Shown in pieces: positions 7,769 to 13,984 of a stretch of 13,984 bases of DNA. Within the stretch, counting starts at the first letter, position 1, and the number at the start of each line of letters is the position of its first letter. The translations under genes and the position numbers were made by a program. The DNA lies in NCBI GenBank assembly GCA_000403945.1, contig APFI01000005.1:1-13984 (forward strand), given 5' to 3'. The stretch is from Desulfovibrio sp. Dsv1. Its GTDB lineage: Bacteria; Desulfobacterota; Desulfovibrionia; Desulfovibrionales; Desulfovibrionaceae. Below the pieces are notes generated by a model that ran no database searches, was not told where the DNA came from, and saw nothing but the letters and a program-made list of their open reading frames with translations.

Positions 7769-8950
7769 ATGATAGGCATTTCGAAATTGTACTGCGGGCA
7801 GGTGGAACCTTCGGACGCGCTGCGCTACGGCCGGGAATCCGGCAAACTGCCCTCGCATCTGCTGCAATTTTCCAAGGACAAGAAGCCGGTCATTGTCTGG
7901 AACATGACCCGGCGCTGCAATCTGAAATGCGTGCACTGCTACGCCCATGCCGTGGAAGTGGACGGCACGGACGACATCAATACCGTACAGGCCAAGGCCA
8001 TGATCGACGATCTGGCGGGCTTCGGCGTGCCGGTAATGCTCTTTTCCGGCGGCGAGCCACTGGTGCGCAAGGATCTGGTGGAACTGGCCAGCCACGCCAC
8101 CGGCAAGGGCATGCGCGCTGTGATCTCCACCAACGGCACCCTGATCACGCCGCAGAAAGCGCACGAACTCAAGGAAGTGGGCCTGTCCTATGTGGGCATT
8201 TCCCTGGACGGCATGGAAGATGTGCACGACCATTTCCGCTGCGTGCCCGGCGCGTTCAAAAAAGCCCTGCAGGGCATCGCCAACTGCCAAGCCGAGGGCC
8301 TCAAGGTGGGCCTGCGCTTCACCATCAACAAGCGTAATGTGGCGGAAATCCCCGGCATCTTCCGGCTGCTCAAAGATCTGGAAGCGCCGCGCGCCTGTTT
8401 TTACCATCTGGTCTATTCGGGCCGGGGCTCGGAACTGATCAAGGAAGACCTGGACCACGCCGAAACCCGCGCCGTGCTAGACCTGATCATGGATGAAACC
8501 CGCGCCCTGTTTGACGCAGGCCATCCTAAGGAAATCCTCACCGTGGACAACCACGCCGATGGCCCCTATGTCTGGATGCGCCTGAAGCACGAGGAACCCA
8601 AACGGGCCGAAGAAGTCTTTGAGCTCTTGCAGTACAACGAGGGCAACAATTCGGGCCGGGGCATCGGCTGTATTTCCTGGGACGGCAAGGTGCACGCCGA
8701 CCAGTTCTGGCGTGAGCACGTCTTCGGCAATGTGCTGGAGCGGCCCTTCTCGCAGATCTGGGACGACCCGTCCATCGAACTGCTGAACAAACTCAAGAAC
8801 AAAAAGGCCCATGTGGGCGGCCGTTGCGCCAGATGCCGGTATCTGAACATCTGCGGTGGCAACTTCCGGGCCAGGGCCGAGGCTTTTTACGGTGACGAAT
8901 GGGCGCAGGATCCGGCCTGTTATCTCACTGACGGGGAAATCGGACTATAG
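7769..8950 (+). CDS. ahbC: AhbC, 12,18-didecarboxysiroheme deacetylase (radical SAM)
   Basis: The product has 393 residues. It removes the two acetate side chains of 12,18-didecarboxysiroheme to give Fe-coproporphyrin III in the siroheme-based heme pathway. The radical SAM cluster motif CxxxCxxC is C50, C54, C57 (RRCNLKCVHCYA), followed by the SAM-binding SGGEP at 93-97. A second, C-terminal cluster is suggested by C301, C353, C356, C362 and C384 (CARCRYLNICGG). ATG at 7769 is supported by AAGGA eight bases upstream, which overlaps the alaS stop codon. Order and content match the Desulfovibrio ahbC-hemB-ahbD arrangement, which separates it from the related NirJ and from AhbD. It acts in the cytoplasm and is expected to be oxygen-sensitive. 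Confidence 0.9.
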   Translation: MIGISKLYCGQVEPSDALRYGRESGKLPSHLLQFSKDKKPVIVWNMTRRCNLKCVHCYAHAVEVDGTDDINTVQAKAMIDDLAGFGVPVMLFSGGEPLVRKDLVELASHATGKGMRAVISTNGTLITPQKAHELKEVGLSYVGISLDGMEDVHDHFRCVPGAFKKALQGIANCQAEGLKVGLRFTINKRNVAEIPGIFRLLKDLEAPRACFYHLVYSGRGSELIKEDLDHAETRAVLDLIMDETRALFDAGHPKEILTVDNHADGPYVWMRLKHEEPKRAEEVFELLQYNEGNNSGRGIGCISWDGKVHADQFWREHVFGNVLERPFSQIWDDPSIELLNKLKNKKAHVGGRCARCRYLNICGGNFRARAEAFYGDEWAQDPACYLTDGEIGL

Positions 8951-9109
8951 CGGCGCACCGGATGCTGCAAAAATGGCGGCTTGTGAGCAAAAATACTCTG
9001 GTCCAGTCCTCAGTATTGGGCGAAGTGTCCTTCGGAAAAGAACAGGTTTAGCGTAAAGACGGTCAATAACAAGAAAGGTTGCCCGGCATACATAATAAGG
9101 GAAAAAATC

Positions 9110-10099
9110 ATGACCACACCATTTCGTCGCGGCCGCCGGCTGCGCTGGACCCCGGAGCTCCGCGCCCTGGTGCGCGAAACTCCGCCCCTGCTGGTGGAAG
9201 ACCTGATCATGCCCTACTTTGTGGTGGAAACCGAAGACCGGTCCTTCCGCAGGGAAGTGGCATCCATGCCCGGCCAGTGCCAGCTTGCGCTGGGTGAACT
9301 GGAAAAGCAGGTGGAAGAGGCTGTGGATACGGGCCTGACAGCCGTGCTGCTCTTCGGCGTTCCGGCCAAAAAAGACGAAAAGGCCAGCGGCGCGTATGCC
9401 GAGGACGGCATCGTGCAGCATGCCGTACGCCGTCTCAAGGAGCGCTGGCCCAGGCTCATCGTGATTACCGACGTCTGCCTCTGCGAATATATGAGCCACG
9501 GCCATTGCGGCGTGCTGATGCCCGACGGGACCGTGCTCAACGACCCCACCCTTCCCCTGCTGGCCAGGACGGCGGTGAGCCACGCGGCGGCCGGCGCGGA
9601 CATGGTGGCCCCCTCGGACATGATGGACGGGCGGGTGGCGGCCATCCGCGCGGCTTTGGACGAAGGCGGCCTCAAAGAGCTGCCCATCATGTCCTACGCC
9701 GTGAAGTATGCCGGACCCTATTACGGGCCGTTTCGCGACGCGGCGGAATCCGCCCCGGCCAGCGGGGACCGCAAATCCTATCAGATGGACCCCAGCAACG
9801 CCCGCGAAGCCCTGATCGAAGCCCGTGCGGATCTGGACGAGGGCGCGGACGCGCTCATCATCAAGCCCGCCGGCCCGTGCAGCGACATCATCCGTCTGGT
9901 GCGCGAACATGTGGACGTGCCGCTCTGCGCCTATCAGGTCAGCGGCGAATATTCCATGATCCGCGCGGCCGGGCTTAACGGTTGGATCGACGAGCGCGCG
10001 GTCATGATGGAAAGCTTGCAGGGCCTCAAACGCGCGGGCGCGGACATGCTCATCACCTATTTCGCCGAGGAAATCCTCCGGCAAAGGCTGGCGCGCTAA
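9110..10099 (+). CDS. hemB: Delta-aminolevulinic acid dehydratase (porphobilinogen synthase)
   Basis: The product has 329 residues and condenses two 5-aminolevulinate molecules to porphobilinogen, the shared precursor of siroheme, heme and cobalamin. The active-site lysines are K199 (SYAVKYAGPYYGPF) and K252 (IIKPAGP). The three cysteines C123, C125 and C133 (DVCLCEYMSHGHCG) mark the zinc-dependent form. AAGGG eight bases before ATG sets the start. A 159-base gap separates it from ahbC. I see no convincing promoter there, so it may be in one transcript with ahbC. Its stop overlaps the ahbD start. Confidence 0.97.
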   Translation: MTTPFRRGRRLRWTPELRALVRETPPLLVEDLIMPYFVVETEDRSFRREVASMPGQCQLALGELEKQVEEAVDTGLTAVLLFGVPAKKDEKASGAYAEDGIVQHAVRRLKERWPRLIVITDVCLCEYMSHGHCGVLMPDGTVLNDPTLPLLARTAVSHAAAGADMVAPSDMMDGRVAAIRAALDEGGLKELPIMSYAVKYAGPYYGPFRDAAESAPASGDRKSYQMDPSNAREALIEARADLDEGADALIIKPAGPCSDIIRLVREHVDVPLCAYQVSGEYSMIRAAGLNGWIDERAVMMESLQGLKRAGADMLITYFAEEILRQRLAR

Positions 10100-11259
10100 T
10101 GCACGGACAGGACCAGCATTCCGGCGCTCATCCGGGATCCGTGACCGGCCATCCGACAAGGCATCCGGACGGCGCGCCTGGCAAGCCGCGCGTGCTGGAG
10201 GACGGCAGCCCTGTCTGCCGCCTCATCGCCTGGGAAGTGACCCGCTCCTGCAATCTGGCCTGCAAGCACTGCCGGGCCGAAGCCCATCCCGAGCCCTATC
10301 CCGGCGAATTGTCCACGTTCGAGGCCAAGGCGCTCATCGACACCTTCCCGCAGGTGGGCAATCCCATCATCATTTTTACTGGCGGCGATCCCATGATCCG
10401 GCTGGACGTCTATGAACTGGTGGCCTATACCCACGCCAAGGGACTGACCTGCGCCTTCTCGCCCAACGGCACCCTGATCACGCCGGAAAACGCCCGGAGC
10501 ATCAAGGAAGCCGGGGTGGAGCGCTGTTCCATCTCCATTGACGGGGCCGACGCGAAAAGCCACGACGCCTTCCGATGCGTGCCCGGCGCATTCGAGGCCA
10601 GCATGCGCGGTATCAGCCATCTCAGGGACGCGGGCGTGCCCTTCCAGATCAACACCACGGTGATGCGCAACAACCTGGGCAGCTTCAAAAAAATTTTCAA
10701 GCTTTGCGAACGCATCGGCGCGGCGGCTTGGCACATCTTTCTGCTGGTACCTATGGGCCGGGCTTCGGGGCTGGAGGATCAGGTCATCACCGCACAGGAA
10801 TACGAGGACGTGCTGCACTGGCTTTATGATTTTCGCAAGGGCACAAGCATGCACCTCAAGGCTACCTGCGCGCCGCACTATTACCGGATCATGCGCCAGC
10901 GCGCGCATGAGGAAGGCCTGCGCGTCACGCCGGAAACCTTCGGCATGGACGCCATGACCAGGGGCTGTCTGGGCGGCACGGGCTTCTGCTTTATCAGCCA
11001 TACCGGCCAAGTCCAGCCCTGCGGTTACCTGGAACTAAACTGCGGCAATGTGCGCGAAACGCCCTTCCCGGAAATATGGCGCAGGAGCGAATACTTCCGC
11101 CAGTTCCGCGACCAGTCCTGTTACAGGGGCAAGTGCGGCTTGTGCGAGTTCCACAGGGTTTGCGGCGGCTGCCGGGCTCGCGCCCGAAGCATGCACGGGG
11201 ACCACATGGGGCCGGAACCGCTGTGCACCTATCAGCCCGTGAAAATGAAGACACGCTGA
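10099..11259 (+). CDS. ahbD: AhbD, heme synthase (Fe-coproporphyrin III decarboxylase, radical SAM)
   Basis: The product has 386 residues. It catalyses the last step of the siroheme-dependent pathway, oxidative decarboxylation of two propionates of Fe-coproporphyrin III to vinyls, giving heme b. The radical SAM motif is C51, C55, C58 (RSCNLACKHCRA), with TGGDP at 94-98 as the SAM-binding loop. A SPASM-like C-terminal region carries C290, C297, C308, C315, C341, C346, C349, C355, C358 and C376, enough for an auxiliary cluster. The first about 30 residues are a histidine-, proline- and glycine-rich extension with five histidines and no counterpart in AhbC. The start overlaps the hemB stop (TAATG), with AAAGG about ten bases upstream, which indicates translational coupling. 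The AhbD rather than NirJ or AhbC assignment rests on neighbours and on this C-terminal cysteine pattern. Confidence 0.88.
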   Translation: MHGQDQHSGAHPGSVTGHPTRHPDGAPGKPRVLEDGSPVCRLIAWEVTRSCNLACKHCRAEAHPEPYPGELSTFEAKALIDTFPQVGNPIIIFTGGDPMIRLDVYELVAYTHAKGLTCAFSPNGTLITPENARSIKEAGVERCSISIDGADAKSHDAFRCVPGAFEASMRGISHLRDAGVPFQINTTVMRNNLGSFKKIFKLCERIGAAAWHIFLLVPMGRASGLEDQVITAQEYEDVLHWLYDFRKGTSMHLKATCAPHYYRIMRQRAHEEGLRVTPETFGMDAMTRGCLGGTGFCFISHTGQVQPCGYLELNCGNVRETPFPEIWRRSEYFRQFRDQSCYRGKCGLCEFHRVCGGCRARARSMHGDHMGPEPLCTYQPVKMKTR

Positions 11260-11304
11260 CTCCGGGGGCGCGGCGACCCGGCAAACAGTGCGCAGGACTG
11301 CACT

Positions 11305-11820
11305 ATGGACAAACAGACCCGTAAAGCCGAGGAGAGCGGCGCTCTTCCCCCGGCGGACAACCGCATGGACAGTCTGGACAGGCAGCTTCTGGACATCATC
11401 CAGACGGATTTTCCTCTGACACCCCGGCCGTACGCCGAACTGGGCCAACGCCTGGGCATTCCCGAGGAAGAAGCCCTGGAGCGGGTGCGGGTCTTGCGCC
11501 GCAGCAAGATCATCCGTCGTCTGGGGGCCAACTTCCAGTCCGCCAAGCTGGGTTTCGTGTCCACTCTCTGCGCGGCCAAGGTGCCCGAGGACAAGTGGGA
11601 TGCCTTTATAGCCGAAGTCAACGCCCGGCCCGGCGTGACCCACAATTATCTGCGCGAGCACAGCTACAACTTCTGGTTCACCCTGATCAGTCCCTCGCGC
11701 GAGGAGGCCCAGGCTGTGCTGGACGACATCAGGGCGCGCACCGGCGTGGACATTCTCAACCTGCCCGCCACAAAACTGTTCAAGATCCGCGTGGACTTCC
11801 GCATGGGCAGCGAGGCCTAG
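11305..11820 (+). CDS. Siroheme decarboxylase subunit (AhbA/AhbB, AsnC-like fold)
   Basis: The product has 171 residues. AhbA and AhbB together remove the C12 and C18 acetate carboxyls of siroheme to give 12,18-didecarboxysiroheme, the substrate of AhbC. The N-terminal half is an AsnC/Lrp-like winged helix (LDRQLLDIIQTDFPL, then the helix pair ending in RRSKIIRRLGANF). The C-terminal half is the ligand-binding fold with the family segment THNYLREHSYNFWFTL and a final LFKIRVDF strand. Such proteins are often misannotated as transcription regulators (NirD/L/G/H type). ATG at 11305 has AGGA seven bases upstream. M21 (MDSLDRQLL) is an alternative start closer to family length. It follows ahbD by 45 bases. 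I cannot decide between AhbA and AhbB, and the partner subunit is not in the window. Confidence 0.85.
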   Translation: MDKQTRKAEESGALPPADNRMDSLDRQLLDIIQTDFPLTPRPYAELGQRLGIPEEEALERVRVLRRSKIIRRLGANFQSAKLGFVSTLCAAKVPEDKWDAFIAEVNARPGVTHNYLREHSYNFWFTLISPSREEAQAVLDDIRARTGVDILNLPATKLFKIRVDFRMGSEA

Positions 11821-12024
11821 CCGCGCCGCGTGCCTTGGGCGCGGGCAGACCCGGTTTGCAGCAATTTCCCCGGCTCCGTGTTTCGGCCCGGCGCGGGGGA
11901 GATTCTTCTTTTCCGTGGTCACGGTCTTTACGGTTTTGCCGCTCTGGAGGTATGCTTGCAAACATGGAGAGGCGGCCGCGCTGCCGTCCCGGCGTACCCG
12001 CCAACCTTTTTCAGGGAGAGCCCC

Positions 12025-13354
12025 ATGCGCATCTATGCACAGTTCATCAACGGCGAACTGGTTAGCCGCCCCGGCACGGGAATGATTGATGTGGAGAACC
12101 CCTCCAGCGGAGAAATCATGGCCCAAGTGCCTGACGGCGGCGCGGAGGACGCGCGGGCCGCGCTGCCGGCGCCCGCGCGCCACGGCGCTGAAAAAGCTGG
12201 CCGGGGGCATCCGCGAGCGGCGCACGGAACTGGCCGTCATCCTGGCCGGGGAGCAGGCCAAAACCCTGCCCCTGGCGCAGGTGGAGGTGGATTTCACCGC
12301 CGAATATTTCGACTATTACGCCGGTTGGGCGCGGATCTATGAAGGCGAAATCATCCAGAGTGACCACCCGCGTGAAAATATCCTGCTCTACCGTCAGCCT
12401 ATCGGCGTGGTGGCGGGCATCTGTCCCTGGAATTTCCCGCTCTTTGTCACGGCCCGCAAGGTGGCTCCGGCCCTGCTGGCCGGGTGCGCCGTGGTGATCA
12501 AGCCCAGCAGCGTGGCCCCGGTCACGGTCATGGAATTCGCCAAAATTGCCGCCGGGCTGGACCTGCCCAAGGGCGTGCTGAACGTGGTCACCGGCGGCGG
12601 GGCGCGCTTGGGCGAAGCCCTGGCCAAAAGCCCGCTCACCGACATGGTTTCCCTCACCGGCAGCGTGGAGGCCGGGCAGCGCATCATCGCGGCCGGCGCG
12701 GCCAACATCACCAAGGTTTCTCTCGAACTGGGCGGCAAGGCTCCGGCCATCGTCTGCGCGGACGCGGATCTGGATCTGGCAGCCAAAGCCGTCACGGCCT
12801 CGCGCACGATCTTCAGCGGCCAGGTCTGCAACTGCGCGGAGCGGGTCTATGTGCACGAGAGCATTGCCGGCGCCTTCGCGGAAAAGTTGGTCAAAGCTTT
12901 TGAAGCCGTGCGTCTGGGCGATCCTTTTGACGAACCCGCGCCGGACATGTGCAGCCAGATCAACGCCGAGCAACTGGCCAAAATCGAAGGCATGGTCCGC
13001 CGGGCCAGGGCCGACGGGGCGGAGGCGGTCACGGGCGGCGCGCCTGCGGACAGAAAGAAGGGCTATTTCTACATGCCCACGCTGCTGCGCAATTGCCGCC
13101 AGGATATGGAAATCGTGCGCAAGGAAATCTTCGGGCCGGTGCTGCCCATGCTGACCTTCAGCGATTTCGATGAAGCCATCGCTCTGGCCAATGACTGCGA
13201 GTACGGCCTGACCTCCTCCATCTACACGCGCAACGTGTCCCTGGCCCTGGATGCCGTCAACCGCCTCAAGTTCGACGAAACCTACGTCAACCGCAAAAAT
13301 TTCGAGGGCATGCAGGGTTTTCACGCGGGCTGGCGCAAGTCCGGCATCGGCGGC
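12025..13354 (+). pseudogene. Disrupted AldA-like aldehyde dehydrogenase (NAD-dependent)
   Basis: The sequence closely resembles E. coli AldA (lactaldehyde/glycolaldehyde dehydrogenase) as remembered: AQFINGELVSRPGTGMIDVENPSSGEI, VEVDFTAEYFDYYAGWA, YEGEIIQSD, PWNFP, LELGGKAPAIV, GQVCNCAERVYV with the catalytic cysteine, EIFGPVLP and GMQGFHAGWRKSGIGG. The start at 12025 is preceded by a good ribosome site (AGGGAGAG). After DARAAL, at about 12160-12182, the frame changes and about 13 residues present in AldA are absent, consistent with a loss of about 38 bases. The C-terminus is also abnormal. After GIGG the expected last about 20 residues are replaced by unrelated sequence that continues in frame. 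Cofactor and catalytic residues survive, but the N-terminal break should prevent a full-length enzyme. A translation restart inside is possible but unproven. It lies 204 bases downstream of the heme cluster, with a GC-rich inverted repeat (11821-11844) but no clear terminator between them. Confidence 0.75.
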
Positions 13355-13836
13355 GAGAGCATCAGCTACAGGGTGCCGCAGGGCTATATGGCCGGGGACA
13401 AGGAGCCCTATCTCGGCATGCGCAAGTTCTTGGCCGGTATTCCCCCAAAAACATGCAGATTCTGGCCCTCTATGTGGACGAGGAAAGCCACAAAAAATTT
13501 ATGGATCCGCAGGGCCAACGCCTGGAGAATTTTTTCATTTTGTCCACGTTGCGCTCATTTGCGGACAAAAGCCTGAGCGTCAAGGACTTCGTGGAGGTGA
13601 AAAAAAGCGTCACCAAGGCGCAGGAGCAGTTGAAAACGACCCTCAAACAGAAGATCAACCGCCTGCTGGGCAAGGCCGGCGACGGCAGCATGAGCATCGG
13701 CGATATCGACACCTTGGGCGTTTTCGACTCCAGCGACACCAGCCTTTCCTTCATGACGGTCGTGGATCTGGTGAGCCGCGCGAGCGGGCGGCGGGAAGTG
13801 GATAAGCAGGTTGTGGTTTTCAAACGCTCATTTTAC
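13355..13836 (+). pseudogene. Fragment of an unidentified protein gene, frameshifted and truncated at both ends
   Basis: I do not recognise the family. Coding-quality sequence begins in frame with the dehydrogenase (ESISYRVPQGYMAGDKEPY, then LGMRKFLAGIP). It switches frame at the run of five Cs and five As (13442-13451) and continues as KNMQILALYVDEESHKKFM, then a helix-rich stretch (VKKSVTKAQEQLKTTLKQKINRLL) and GSMSIGDIDTLGVFDSSDTSLSFMTVVDLVS. Loss of one base in the run would rejoin the two parts as IPPKNMQI. The N-terminus, possibly with a signal peptide, seems to have been lost at the junction with the dehydrogenase. The C-terminus is cut where GC content collapses at about 13820-13837. 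The remaining frame to 13902 is AT-rich and unlike the preceding coding sequence. An independent short gene starting at ATG 13453 is possible, but no good ribosome site precedes it. Confidence 0.55.
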
Positions 13837-13984
13837 GTCCAAATAGACCTATTTAGACTCATAATATTTTATATTTCAATTTTCCCTCAAGGAACAGTGT
13901 GAGGAAGCCTATCCACTACTCCACGCCCTTACAGGCGTGTTTAGTCCCTTTGAGTACTGGTATACGTTATAGCCAACTCAGGAG
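13837..13984 (+). mobile_element. Probable left end of an inserted mobile element (IS200/IS605-like), partial
   Basis: The base composition drops abruptly. TTAC (13833-13836) is directly followed by an imperfect hairpin, GTC-c-AAATAG-ac-CTATTT-a-GAC (13837-13858). TTAC is the target tetramer of IS608-type elements, and subterminal imperfect hairpins are typical of the family. A second stem, CACGCC/GGCGTG (13922-13939), follows. GGAG at the last bases could be the ribosome site of a gene starting just outside. No transposase coding sequence is visible, so the family is uncertain and the true boundary could lie anywhere from about 13815 to 13837. Confidence 0.4.

Noticed and set aside
8985..9010. 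TTGTGA half-site (Rex/HcpR/CRP-like) upstream of hemB
   Set aside because: The second half of the palindrome is absent, so it is no better than chance.
11821..11844. GC-rich inverted repeat CCGCGCC/GGCGCGG after the siroheme decarboxylase gene
   Set aside because: No T run follows on either strand and the loop is long for such a short stem, so it is not called a terminator.
11935..11970. Possible promoter (TTTACG, 18 bases, TATGCT) before the dehydrogenase
   Set aside because: Both boxes are weak matches (4 of 6) in a GC-rich region where such matches are common.
12116..13324. 402-codon open frame antisense to the dehydrogenase
   Set aside because: It follows the codon bias of the dehydrogenase and has no domain signature or ribosome site.

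Overview
The window looks like chromosome from a high-GC Desulfovibrio-like sulfate reducer (Desulfovibrionaceae). The main evidence is the cluster ahbC-hemB-ahbD-ahbA/B. It encodes the siroheme-dependent 'alternative heme biosynthesis' route typical of that group, and the Zn-type HemB and the recA-alaS pair fit the same assignment. The species cannot be named from this sequence alone.

Layout. Positions 1-62 are the right end of an IS200/IS605 (TnpB-type) element and the 3' scaffold of its omega RNA. They abut the start codon of an AT-richer, phage-type LexA/CI-like repressor (63-743), which is followed by a strong hairpin terminator. The minus strand then carries a decayed NFACT-N (FbpA/Rqc2-like) gene with a frameshift and a lost C-terminus (910-1802), dksA (2100-2462), and a PP-loop ATPase apparently fused to an NFACT-R-like RNA-binding domain (2625-3716). 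The plus strand carries recA (3908-4990), alaS (5079-7757), ahbC (7769-8950), hemB (9110-10099), ahbD (10099-11259) and one siroheme decarboxylase subunit (11305-11820). The right edge is degraded. It holds an AldA-like aldehyde dehydrogenase with a small deletion and frameshift near its N-terminus (12025-13354), joined in frame to the remains of a second, unidentified gene (13355-13836). That gene is itself frameshifted and then cut by AT-rich DNA that looks like the left end of a mobile element (13837-13984).

How the genes work together. HemB makes porphobilinogen, which leads to siroheme through genes outside the window. The AhbA/B-type protein with its missing partner removes two carboxyl groups. 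AhbC removes two acetate side chains to give Fe-coproporphyrin III, and AhbD converts two propionates to vinyls to give heme b. ahbC follows alaS by only 11 bases, so the heme genes may be read partly from the recA/alaS side. RecA is also the co-protease that would trigger the self-cleaving repressor at the left edge. The PP-loop/NFACT-R protein and the NFACT remnant both point to tRNA or ribosome-associated RNA metabolism.

The centre of the window (recA to ahbA/B) is intact housekeeping sequence. Both edges carry IS-like ends and broken genes. The most unusual feature is the IS right end placed directly in front of the repressor: it supplies the Shine-Dalgarno sequence, keeps a reading frame open into the repressor, and would give the omega RNA a guide copied from the repressor's first codons.
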